Below, in pieces: positions 31,693 through 40,569 of a stretch of DNA of 64,000 nucleotides. The notes under the pieces were generated by a model that saw nothing but the letters and a program-made list of their open reading frames with translations, did not search any database and was not told where the DNA came from. The stretch spans positions 20,489-84,488 of the forward strand of contig NZ_MORL01000022.1 in NCBI RefSeq assembly GCF_001870735.1. The letters run 5' to 3'. Made by a program: the position numbers and the translations under genes. The DNA comes from Arsenicibacter rosenii. Its GTDB lineage: Bacteria; Bacteroidota; Bacteroidia; Cytophagales; Spirosomataceae. How positions within the stretch are numbered: the stretch's first letter is position 1; each line of letters starts with the position of its first letter.

Positions 31693-34600
31693 CCGGATCA
31701 ATAACCAGTACGGTCGCGTCGTTCCGGGCAATCACCAGCACCGGCTTGCCGTTTAGCTGTAGCGTAGCGATGCGTTTGATCTGGCCCGTAACCGGCAGTT
31801 TGCCAAGTGAGGTCACTGCAAATTCACCTTTCCCTTTGTTAATCAGTAATTTGCCGTAATCGGCATCGTAGCGGCCCATCTGGATATTACAGCCGTAGAA
31901 GTTGCCGCCCATGACTACATCCGGTAATTTATCGCCGTTGGCATCAATGAGTTGTGCCGTATAGTAAGGCGCAAGCTGGGCGCTGTATGGCAATGCTTTT
32001 ACGGTAAAGTTGCCTTTCCCGTCATTCAACAGTATCGCGTTTTCGAAATAGTTGGCTTCCAGTACGCTGGCATTGCCCAACACGTCTTCGCCGATCAGGT
32101 CACTCATGCTTGCTTTGGCAAAGTCTTTGGCGTAAATGAACTTCTTCTTAATAAACGGAAACTGCTTTTCGGTCTCGGCTTTGTTGGCAAAAATGACTTC
32201 TTCGTTATTGAGGTAATAACTCAGTAGCTGATCCATCTTCTGGTTATTGTCGAAGTCGCTGACGTAGAGCCGGACCGGCTGCTCAGGGGAAGCTTTCAGG
32301 CGGCTGTTCAGACCAATGTTTCCCGCCAGAATATCAATGTCGCCGTCGTTGTCAAAGTCGGCGGGCAGGCTAAAATTCCACCAGCCTTTGTTGGGAATCA
32401 GCATACGCCTGGTAAAGCGGCCACCGGTATTGTCGAACAGGCAAATACCGTCCCATTCGAGGGTGAGCAGCAAATCCTGATCATTGTCCTTGTCGATATC
32501 GACCCATTCTGCGTTTTTCACCAGCCCGACGGTTTTCAGTTCCGGGGCCAGTTGAGCGGTTACGTCAGTGAACCGGCCTGTGCCGTCGTTTTGGAGCAAA
32601 TACGATTCCGGCGCTTTGCCATATTCAAACGGGATGGTACGGCCACCGATAAAGAGATCCTGCCTCCCGTCGCCGTTCATGTCAACGGCCCGTACGGCTG
32701 AAGCGGTCAGGTAAACGTTCGGAAACGCATCGGTTTTGCGGGTAAAATTGCCTTTACCGTCGTTCAGATACAGGCGGGGCTGGCGGTATTCGGATGTACC
32801 GGCATACTCGTTGCCGCCGCTGGCAATGACCAGGTCCGGATGAGTATCCTGATTTACATCCACAAAAACCGCGTCAACGTCTTCGTATACACTGTCGGCG
32901 GCCAGCGCTGGCTGGCGGCTCCGGCTGAATGTGCCGTTCGCCTGTTGCAGAAACAGCGCATTGACCTGATCCCGGGCTGCTCCCACAAACACATCCTGCC
33001 GGCCATCGTGGTTCACGTCGCCGACCGCCAGTGCCGGGCCTTCCATGGAGACCATATTCGGAATCAGGGCTTCACGGTCAAACTCGGTATAGTTGTTTTC
33101 AACGTGGCGGTAGTTAAGGCCGGTTTTCTGCGTAATATCCGTGAAGGTTAACGGAGTATCAGTCGTTGGCCGGTGTGCCGCATAGTCGAATACCGGCAGC
33201 CCGGTCTGATACGTAACGGTAATGGCCGGTTTGTCAAACGCGATTTTCTGATAACGCCGGTCCGGCCAGATGATCAGCACCGAATCAATGTCGGCTTTAT
33301 TGCCCAGCCCAACACTCAGCGGAACCTCCATACTCGACTGGAAGCCCCGTACCGGAAACTTCTCGTAGACAAGCCGTTCGGTACCTTTGTATACCAGACA
33401 CTTTGTGCCGATGGCATTCAGATTCCGGGAAGGACCTTTCAGCTGAATGGTCAGCGACGCTTGCTGAGGGGCATAGGCATTTGCCAGGTTTTCGTAGACA
33501 AACGCCTTATCGTTGATGTTGTTGGTTACCACATCAAGATCACCATCATTGTCGAGGTCGGCATAAACAGCTCCGTTGGAATAGGAGGGTTTGTCATTTT
33601 CAATGGCATCCTGCAAATCCAGAAAATGCAGGTCGGCCTGGTTGCGGAAGAACTTATTGGGCAGTTTGATCTCCGGCAGCTTGTCAATGAGCGACTCGTC
33701 GTTTTCGTCTATTTCCTTCCGTTCGAGCCGTTGCTGAATGTCTTCGTTAGACACAAACTGAATGTAGTCGATGTCGTTCATCCGCTTCGGAATACCGTTG
33801 GAAATGAAGAGGTCTTTCCGTCCATCATTGTCGAAATCCATCAGCAGGGGCGACCAGGACCAGTCCGTTGCGTGTACACCGGCATACATACCAATCTCCG
33901 AAAACGTGTTATCGCCGTTGTTGAGCTGTAGGTTATTGCGGGCAAACTGGTAGTTGTATCCCTGGCGGATTTTGTATTTGAAAATGTTATAGGAATCCTC
34001 CCCTTCCGACCGTTTCAGGATTTCGCGGTCGGCCGGCAGCATATCGAGCGAAATAATTTCGGGGTAAAGATCATTGTTGATGTCGGCAATGTCGATTCCC
34101 ATCGAAAACTGACTGGTATGTGCCATTTCGTTCGTCAGATCCTCGCGGAACGTCCGGCCATTGGTGCCAGGCTGGTTGATATACAGATAATCATTTTCGT
34201 GGAAATCATTACCGATGTACATATCCGGATAGCCGTCGAAATTGACATCGCCGACGCCGACACCTAAGCCGTAGCCCAGCACATCGCTGATGATACCTGC
34301 CTGAGCGGTGATTTCGGTAAACCTACCGTTATCATTCCGGAAAAAGCGGTCACCGGCAGTAGGGTGTGTTTTGCCCTGAAATGCCTGACGAAAGCCAAAT
34401 GTACCGTTCTGGTGTACAGAATGATTAAGCTGAAACATGTCCAGATCGCCGTCCAGATCGTAATCCATAAAAGCTGCCTGTGTGCCCAATCCAACCAGAT
34501 CGAGGCCATAGGCTTTCGACTGTTCTTCATACACGGGAACCCCTTCTTTGGTGATTTCCTTACAGATAAACAGGAGGTTATGTCCTTTGAAATCCGCAAA

Positions 34601-35014
34601 ACCACCCACCTGACTGATGTATAAATCCAGTTTGCCGTCCTGGTTAATGTCGACTACCGACACGCCGTTAGCCCAACCTTTCTCCTGATTGATGTTAGTT
34701 TTAGGCGTTACGTCGTCAAACGTCAGCTTCCCGCGATTGAGGTAAAGCCGGTTTTCCTGCAGGTTTGCCGTAAAGACAAGATCAATCAGGCCATCGTTGT
34801 TAAAATCGCCCGCACCAACCCCACTGCCATTGTAGAAATACATGTAGCTGAAAATATTGAGGTCTTTGGTCGGTTTCAGGTCGTTTGAAAAGGCCAGCCC
34901 CGTTTGGTCAGCGTCGAGCCGCCGGAACATGGCCGGTGTATTTTTGGGTTGCTGACAACTGAACATGCCGGACAGCAGCAGTATGGATACCAGTAGTTGA
35001 CTGATTCGTTGCAT
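31652..35014 (-). CDS. VCBS/FG-GAP repeat lipoprotein with ASPIC/UnbV domain (CRTAC1-like), copy 1
   Basis: 1,120-residue surface lipoprotein (signal ending SGMFSC, Cys near 20). It contains many Ca-binding FG-GAP/VCBS loops of the form DxDxDGxxD, such as DFNNDGLIDLV, DINQDGKLDLYIS and DYDLDGDLDMF, in two blocks that would form beta-propellers. Between them is an ASPIC/UnbV domain (SLTIQLKGPSRNLNAIGTKC ... WPDRRYQK) at about residues 510-590. Function of such proteins is unproven; they often accompany SusC/SusD pairs. It starts 1 bp after the stop of its paralogue and is the last gene of the locus. Confidence 0.85.
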   Translation of the reverse strand: MQRISQLLVSILLLSGMFSCQQPKNTPAMFRRLDADQTGLAFSNDLKPTKDLNIFSYMYFYNGSGVGAGDFNNDGLIDLVFTANLQENRLYLNRGKLTFDDVTPKTNINQEKGWANGVSVVDINQDGKLDLYISQVGGFADFKGHNLLFICKEITKEGVPVYEEQSKAYGLDLVGLGTQAAFMDYDLDGDLDMFQLNHSVHQNGTFGFRQAFQGKTHPTAGDRFFRNDNGRFTEITAQAGIISDVLGYGLGVGVGDVNFDGYPDMYIGNDFHENDYLYINQPGTNGRTFREDLTNEMAHTSQFSMGIDIADINNDLYPEIISLDMLPADREILKRSEGEDSYNIFKYKIRQGYNYQFARNNLQLNNGDNTFSEIGMYAGVHATDWSWSPLLMDFDNDGRKDLFISNGIPKRMNDIDYIQFVSNEDIQQRLERKEIDENDESLIDKLPEIKLPNKFFRNQADLHFLDLQDAIENDKPSYSNGAVYADLDNDGDLDVVTNNINDKAFVYENLANAYAPQQASLTIQLKGPSRNLNAIGTKCLVYKGTERLVYEKFPVRGFQSSMEVPLSVGLGNKADIDSVLIIWPDRRYQKIAFDKPAITVTYQTGLPVFDYAAHRPTTDTPLTFTDITQKTGLNYRHVENNYTEFDREALIPNMVSMEGPALAVGDVNHDGRQDVFVGAARDQVNALFLQQANGTFSRSRQPALAADSVYEDVDAVFVDVNQDTHPDLVIASGGNEYAGTSEYRQPRLYLNDGKGNFTRKTDAFPNVYLTASAVRAVDMNGDGRQDLFIGGRTIPFEYGKAPESYLLQNDGTGRFTDVTAQLAPELKTVGLVKNAEWVDIDKDNDQDLLLTLEWDGICLFDNTGGRFTRRMLIPNKGWWNFSLPADFDNDGDIDILAGNIGLNSRLKASPEQPVRLYVSDFDNNQKMDQLLSYYLNNEEVIFANKAETEKQFPFIKKKFIYAKDFAKASMSDLIGEDVLGNASVLEANYFENAILLNDGKGNFTVKALPYSAQLAPYYTAQLIDANGDKLPDVVMGGNFYGCNIQMGRYDADYGKLLINKGKGEFAVTSLGKLPVTGQIKRIATLQLNGKPVLVIARNDATVLVIDPEKTSRVTPAKTPQ

Positions 35015-35015
35015 G

Positions 35016-38000
35016 TTAGTTGGCCAGTTTAGACAGTCTGGGAGCTGCGTTATTCACCAGCGTAATAAGGTATTTCTGTTGATTGATGACAATCGGGCTG
35101 ATCTGTTTGACCTCGCCGTCTGCCAGATACCCGCTTTGCCGGTTTGGCACCACGTTAAAGCCGCCTTTCGGCCGGCTCAGCAACACAAGACCACGGCAGG
35201 CATCAATCATGCCCAGTTGCGGTAAAAACTCTGAGAAGTTTCCGCCCATGATCAGGTCTTTCTTACCATCGGCGTTGAGATCTTCGCAGGTAATGGCGTT
35301 GATGCACGACAACTGCACCGCATCGGGTAGTTCCTGCACCGTAAACTGTCCCTTACCATCATTAACGGCAATGATTGACTTTTTATAATTGACCGTTTTT
35401 ACCTGACACGCGTTCAGCACGTCAGACGGAAACAGATCTTGCAGTGTTTTGGTGGCGTAGTCGGTGTGTTTCAGGATTTTTGTTTTCAGAAACGGAAACT
35501 GCTCGGCCATCTCGCGCTTCAGAAATACCGGAACATCCTTGCCATTGAGGGTTTTAGTCATCACCTTGTCGAGTGTGCCGTTTTTTTCAAAGTCATTGAT
35601 CCATAGCTTTAACGGCGCCTCGGCTGTAGCTTTCAGGGAGAAATTATCGCCGATGTTGCCCAATACCAGATCGAGATCTTTATCGCCGTCAACGTCCAGT
35701 ACGCCAACACTGCCCCAGAAGCCGTTCAGCTCGCTGAGTTTGTCGTCGGTTTTTGTAAGCCGGCGATTCTGGAAGCGGTAGACCTGCGGAGCCATCCAGT
35801 CGCCAACCAGAATCAGTTCTTTTTTCTGGTCACCATTGAGGTCGGCCCAGGCAGCATCCCGTACCATACCAGCCTCAAAAAGTTCCGGGGCCAGTTGTCT
35901 GGTGACGTCGCGGAACTCGCCGGTGCCATTGTTTTCATACAGAAAATGCTGCGGGTTCAGCCCATACTGTCCGGGATAGCTCCGGCTGCCAACGAACAGG
36001 TCGAGGTCACCGTCGTTATCAAAGTCATACGGCCGGACCACCGACGTATTCATCGTGTTGGGTGGCAAAGCCCGGGCATTAATGGAGAAGTTGCCTTTAC
36101 CGTCGTTGGTATACAGGCGGTCCATCAACTCACGGGAGCCCATGGCGGCTTCATTGCCGCCGCTGCCAACGTATAAATCGAGATCACCGTCTTTATCGGC
36201 ATCAAAAAACTCGGCTGCTGTGTCTTCAAAACCGGTGAAGTTTTTGAAGACATCCTGATCTGTGGCTCTAAAGCCGGCGGCGGTCTGGATGTAGAGCTGC
36301 TTGGGCTGCATTTTAGCTCCACAGATGTATATATCCTGACGGCCATCGCCGTTTACGTCGCCAATAGCTGCCTTCGGCCCCTCGTTCGAGAGCTTCATCG
36401 GGATATTCCGCTCATTGAAAAAGTCCTCGTAGCTGTTTTCAACATGGGGCGCAAACGGGCTGTTAACCGTCGTTAGCAAGGGCTTGAGAGCGGGTTCAGC
36501 GGCCTTAATTCCGGTTTTTCCGTCTTTAACCGAAAGCGTAAGCGTTGTTCCCGCTTTGGGTTCTTTCACGACGGTAACCCGGCCGTCATACCAGGTAACC
36601 CGCACTGAATCCAGCTGCGTCAAAGCACCTAATCCAACAGTTTGTATGTATTCGGTGCTCGACTGAAAACCCCGTGCCGGTGCAATGTACCGGCTGAAAA
36701 TCTGCTTTGGTGCAAACAGCTCGATTTTAGAGCCGATAGCGTAGGTATTCTGTCCGTCGCCTTTCAGACTGACCTTGATAAAATGGTTGGTTTCTGCATG
36801 GCGTTCGGAGTGATTCTGGTATACAAAACAGGGCTGATTCACGTTGTTGACCACCAGATCCAGGTCACCGTCATTGTCGAGATCGGCATAGGCCGCACCG
36901 TTTGAAAACGATGGATCGGCAAAGCCGAACTCGTCGCCCTGCTCTGAGAACCGCAGGTTTTTATTGTTATGAAAGAAATTGTTCGGAATCGGCCGCGAAG
37001 GCATATTCCTGACGATTTCGTCGAACTGCTTTTTTTCGCCCGACATGGCCATAGTCTGGGCTAAATCGTTAGCAAAAAAGTCGATAAAATCCTGATCAAT
37101 AACGTCGTGGTAGATGCCGTTACAAACATAGATGTCGTTATACCCATCGTTGTCGGCATCGAACATAAGAGCCCCCCAGCTCCAGTCGCTGGCAGCGACG
37201 TCGGCATAATTGGCAATCTCACTGAATGTTCCGTCCTGATTATTGAGCTGGAGGCAGTTTTGTTGCAACTGATTGTAGAAACCACGGTCGCGTTTGAGTT
37301 TAGCAAGGTAAAAAGTCTCAAAGGAGGTGGTTGTTTTCAACCGCTTCTCGTCACGCGGCAGCATTTCGGTCGTAAAAATTTCCTGATACCCGTCATTGTT
37401 GATATCGGCCATGTCGGCACCCATCGACGCAATGCTCAGGTGTTTCATCCGCTGCTCAATTTCTTCGGTAAACGTCCCGTTGCGCTGGTTGATATAGAGG
37501 TAGTCTTTCTCGAAAAAGTCGTTTGAGACGTAAATATCGGGATACATGTCGCCGTTAACATCTCCCACGGTGACCCCCAGGCCGAAGCCGATCAGGCTGC
37601 TGTAAATACCGGCGTCCTTGCTGACATCGTGGAAAACGCCGTTATCATTACGCATCAGTTTATCGCCTCCGCCTTTCAGGAAATCTTTGACCGGCCAATC
37701 TTCGGCCCGGAGATTACGGTTGTTGGCAAAGTCTAAGGTGTTAACCGGGATAAAGCTGTTATTGAGGATGTAGCAGTCGAGGTCACCGTCGCGGTCGTAG
37801 TCCAGAAAAGCGGCATGAGTGGTATAGCCGCCTTCGTCGAGGCCATATTTTTTGGCCGATTCGGTAAACGTCTGATTGCCGTTATTGATGTAGAGGTCGT
37901 TTTCTTGCCCGACGCCTTTCTGATAACCGGCATTACAGACGTAAATATCCAGCAGTTTGTCGTTGTTGATATCCACCATTACTACGCCGGTCGCCCATTT

Positions 38001-38354
38001 CCCTTTGCCGGTTAAGCCGGCCTTTTCGGTAATATCCTCAAACTGCCATTTACCGTCGGCACTGGCGCCCTTGTTGAGGTACAATTTATTGGACCCCATG
38101 TTGGAGGTAAAGAAGATGTCAGTCCAGCCGTCGTTGTTGATGTCGCCTACGGCTACGCCCCCCCCGTTATAAAAGTTACGGTAACTGAAAATGTTAAAGT
38201 CTTCGCGGTTTTCCACCTTATTCTGAAAGTCGACACCGATGGCTTCATTGTCCATCCGCTCAAAGAGCGTGTCTGTTTTTCGTGTTGAGCAGGATACACA
38301 CAAGTACATGGCTAAAAGCATGACGGCCAGACTTGCTATATTAATTCGTTTCAT
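35016..38354 (-). CDS. VCBS/FG-GAP repeat lipoprotein with ASPIC/UnbV domain (CRTAC1-like), copy 2
   Basis: 1,112-residue paralogue of the next gene with the same layout: lipobox (LCVSC, Cys near 22), a first propeller of DxDxDG loops (DINNDGWTDIFFTSN, DYDRDGDLDCYIL), an ASPIC/UnbV domain (TNHFIKVSLKGDGQNTYAIG ... VTWYDGR) at about residues 510-610, and a second propeller. The two share the sequence frame from the first residues of the mature protein, pointing to tandem duplication. Only 1 bp separates the genes, so they are almost certainly co-translated. Surface display and glycan or protein binding are inference. Confidence 0.85.
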   Translation of the reverse strand: MKRINIASLAVMLLAMYLCVSCSTRKTDTLFERMDNEAIGVDFQNKVENREDFNIFSYRNFYNGGGVAVGDINNDGWTDIFFTSNMGSNKLYLNKGASADGKWQFEDITEKAGLTGKGKWATGVVMVDINNDKLLDIYVCNAGYQKGVGQENDLYINNGNQTFTESAKKYGLDEGGYTTHAAFLDYDRDGDLDCYILNNSFIPVNTLDFANNRNLRAEDWPVKDFLKGGGDKLMRNDNGVFHDVSKDAGIYSSLIGFGLGVTVGDVNGDMYPDIYVSNDFFEKDYLYINQRNGTFTEEIEQRMKHLSIASMGADMADINNDGYQEIFTTEMLPRDEKRLKTTTSFETFYLAKLKRDRGFYNQLQQNCLQLNNQDGTFSEIANYADVAASDWSWGALMFDADNDGYNDIYVCNGIYHDVIDQDFIDFFANDLAQTMAMSGEKKQFDEIVRNMPSRPIPNNFFHNNKNLRFSEQGDEFGFADPSFSNGAAYADLDNDGDLDLVVNNVNQPCFVYQNHSERHAETNHFIKVSLKGDGQNTYAIGSKIELFAPKQIFSRYIAPARGFQSSTEYIQTVGLGALTQLDSVRVTWYDGRVTVVKEPKAGTTLTLSVKDGKTGIKAAEPALKPLLTTVNSPFAPHVENSYEDFFNERNIPMKLSNEGPKAAIGDVNGDGRQDIYICGAKMQPKQLYIQTAAGFRATDQDVFKNFTGFEDTAAEFFDADKDGDLDLYVGSGGNEAAMGSRELMDRLYTNDGKGNFSINARALPPNTMNTSVVRPYDFDNDGDLDLFVGSRSYPGQYGLNPQHFLYENNGTGEFRDVTRQLAPELFEAGMVRDAAWADLNGDQKKELILVGDWMAPQVYRFQNRRLTKTDDKLSELNGFWGSVGVLDVDGDKDLDLVLGNIGDNFSLKATAEAPLKLWINDFEKNGTLDKVMTKTLNGKDVPVFLKREMAEQFPFLKTKILKHTDYATKTLQDLFPSDVLNACQVKTVNYKKSIIAVNDGKGQFTVQELPDAVQLSCINAITCEDLNADGKKDLIMGGNFSEFLPQLGMIDACRGLVLLSRPKGGFNVVPNRQSGYLADGEVKQISPIVINQQKYLITLVNNAAPRLSKLAN

Positions 38355-38385
38355 AGGTTAGTTCGGTAGGCTAAAACATCCTGTT

Positions 38386-38952
38386 TTAGTAAAATAACTC
38401 TTTGTCAGAGATGCCAACACTGACAATTTTGGGCTGACGGTACACAATGATCCCCTTGACCGTATTCCAGGTTGACGGCTGATTCTGGTTGCCATACCGG
38501 GCGATTTTGCCCTCCAGCCGGATCACGGCGCGGTCTCTATTGAAGGACTCTATATAAATCTGCCCGTCGGTCATCAGGTAGCCTTCGCCGATTTTGTTGA
38601 TGGGGTCAACCAGTTTGCCAATCAGAATGCTGGCTGCGCCCGGATTATCAATAGTAACGGGTACGTGAGCCGGATGGGATTTGTACCAGTCTGTACTACT
38701 GAACGTTATGATAATATTGCTTTGCTTTTCATCGGTCAGGTTTGCCCGGAAACCGGTGGGGTTCACCATGATGCTACCAGTAAATACGGTTTCATCTGTA
38801 TAAAAGGGTTTTGCATCGATACTTAAGAGAATCTTTGCCTGATCCGGTTTTAGTGAAGTATAAATAGTATCTACATCGGGATCGGATGTGCAGCCTGCCA
38901 GCAAAAGCAGCAGGGCGAGAACAAAAGCAGGAGTGAGTCGGATAATAGTCAT
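38386..38952 (-). CDS. Small lipoprotein of unknown function in the SusC/SusD locus
   Basis: 188-residue protein with a clear lipoprotein signal: hydrophobic helix and LLLLLAGCTSDP, Cys near 21. The mature part is rich in beta-strand-like segments (VFTGSIMVNPTGF, AVIRLEGKIARYG). No family is recognised. It follows susD and precedes the VCBS genes, so it probably belongs to the same uptake complex. A strong terminator separates it from susD. Confidence 0.75.
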   Translation of the reverse strand: MTIIRLTPAFVLALLLLLAGCTSDPDVDTIYTSLKPDQAKILLSIDAKPFYTDETVFTGSIMVNPTGFRANLTDEKQSNIIITFSSTDWYKSHPAHVPVTIDNPGAASILIGKLVDPINKIGEGYLMTDGQIYIESFNRDRAVIRLEGKIARYGNQNQPSTWNTVKGIIVYRQPKIVSVGISDKELFY

Positions 38953-38975
38953 ACTAAACAGGAACTTAAGTTAAC

Positions 38976-39003
38976 AAAAATGCTCGACTAGTCGAGCATT
39001 TTT
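38976..39003. terminator. Perfect palindromic terminator between susD and downstream genes
   Basis: AAAAATGCTCGAC and GTCGAGCATTTTT flank TA. A perfect 28-bp palindrome that works in both directions. It lies 30 bp beyond the susD stop and 24 bp before the next start. Confidence 0.85.
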
Positions 39004-39032
39004 GTTGAACAAAGAAAAGGAAGAAAATGATA

Positions 39033-40538
39033 TTAGTAACCAGTATTCTGCTTTAAGTTCGGGTTAGATGCAATGGCATCAGATGGGATCGGATACAGAA
39101 CCGTATACGCGTTTTTGTTGTCAACACCTATACCGGTAGTGAATTTGCCATAGCGAACTTCAACCGTACGCTTGCCACCTTCCCAGTAGGTTTCGCGGCC
39201 AATTTCGTCAAAGATATCGTCTTCTTTAACCGAAGTGAGAGCAGATGCTCCGCGTAACTTGCGGAGATCATTAATGGCAGTCAGTGCACCGGCTGTATTA
39301 CCTGAGCGGAATAATGCCTCAACCTTCATCAGGTAGGCATCACCGTAACGGATGATTATGTACTTGTTGGCATCAACCGGGTGATATTTAATTACGCGGA
39401 TACCTTTATCGGTAGCAGCACCCGATAATGGTACATCCCGGGTGAAAGATAGCGGCTTATTAGAGCGTTCATCTATAATAGCGGCACCCTTTTCGTCATA
39501 CTGTGGGCCAATCAGGAATCCGCGGCCAATGCCAGAGAGCGGAGTACCATCTTTTTTCGGCGCAACGCCCTTACGAGTGTCGTTAGCTTCGAATTTGTCA
39601 TAGAAATCAGCCAGGGTCGCGAAGCCATTCCAACCAGATGGCTTCTGATTGTAGTGCAATGTCATCATCCAGCGGCTCTCTGGTGACCCCTGGGCACCTG
39701 TCAGGATAATTTCACTGGTTGCGTTTTTCGTGAAGTTATCAAAGTAGTTCGGGCTTAGTTTAAAGCCTGCTGCTGTAATTGCATCAACATATTTTACTAC
39801 GTTGTCCATGTCTGCTTTGTCGAACGTATAAGGGCCTTCCGGCTTGGCTGACTTGTAAACGGTCTTGTTCAGATACAATTTTGCGAGCAGGTAATTCGCT
39901 GATGCCTTCGTTGCTGTCGGGTTTACTGACGTTGCTGTTCTAGCTTCTGCTAAGTCAGGCAGTGCTTCTGTCAAATCCTTTACGATGTAGTCAAACGCTT
40001 CTGAACGCGATAATACTTTCGGATTGTCGTTTACTCCCTGGTTAACATCCCGGACCGGAACCTGACCCCAGTAGTCCATTACATGGAACATATTCCAGGC
40101 ACGCAGAAACTTGGCTTCCGCAACCTGTGCTTTGGTTGCACTTGTTGTGGCAATAATCTGTGTTGCCTTGAATACTTCCGAATTCAGGTTATTCCATGAA
40201 TTCAGTACAAAGGCGTGCGTAGCGTCCCACGTGTGCTGATCCAGGGTACGCCATACGCCGTTATCTCCCCAGTCTACACCACGGGTTGGCGGGATCATTT
40301 CGGCGGTTACGTGTACGCCCAGTGAATAGATGTCTTGCTGACTCGCGAAGTTATTACCAAGGTTATTATAGGATGCCTGAAGGGCATCCGTAACATTGGG
40401 CAGACCGGAAAACGAACCTGAGGCTGATTGCGGTACAACAATAGAAGAAGTTTCCTTCACATTCAGGTCGGTACAAGCGGTTACAACTGCTGCCACTACC
40501 CCGACACTAAGTATTACTAATGAGTTGCTCTTGCTCAT
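39033..40538 (-). CDS. SusD/RagB family nutrient-binding lipoprotein
   Basis: 501-residue surface lipoprotein partner of the SusC channel. The signal ends with VVTACTDLN (Cys near 22). SusD-like features: an N-terminal tetratricopeptide-like helical scaffold (AKFLRAWNMFHVMDYWGQVP is characteristic, near 145) and the C-terminal segment RETYWEGGKRTVEVRYGKFT with IPSDAIASNPNLKQN near the end. It caps the TonB-dependent transporter and captures the ligand. The gene follows susC by 31 bp. Confidence 0.9.
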   Translation of the reverse strand: MSKSNSLVILSVGVVAAVVTACTDLNVKETSSIVVPQSASGSFSGLPNVTDALQASYNNLGNNFASQQDIYSLGVHVTAEMIPPTRGVDWGDNGVWRTLDQHTWDATHAFVLNSWNNLNSEVFKATQIIATTSATKAQVAEAKFLRAWNMFHVMDYWGQVPVRDVNQGVNDNPKVLSRSEAFDYIVKDLTEALPDLAEARTATSVNPTATKASANYLLAKLYLNKTVYKSAKPEGPYTFDKADMDNVVKYVDAITAAGFKLSPNYFDNFTKNATSEIILTGAQGSPESRWMMTLHYNQKPSGWNGFATLADFYDKFEANDTRKGVAPKKDGTPLSGIGRGFLIGPQYDEKGAAIIDERSNKPLSFTRDVPLSGAATDKGIRVIKYHPVDANKYIIIRYGDAYLMKVEALFRSGNTAGALTAINDLRKLRGASALTSVKEDDIFDEIGRETYWEGGKRTVEVRYGKFTTGIGVDNKNAYTVLYPIPSDAIASNPNLKQNTGY

Positions 40539-40569
40539 ATTGATTTTAAAGGGAAAAAGTCAATCAAGA

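Noticed and set aside
33173-33931. 252-codon plus-strand frame
   Set aside because: Antisense to the VCBS gene; the Val/Ile-rich product comes from complementary DxDxDG codons.
31700-38300. Repetitive GTCGTTGTC-like motifs resembling a tandem repeat or CRISPR array
   Set aside because: They are codons for the DxDxDG calcium loops of the two VCBS proteins, spaced irregularly and in frame.
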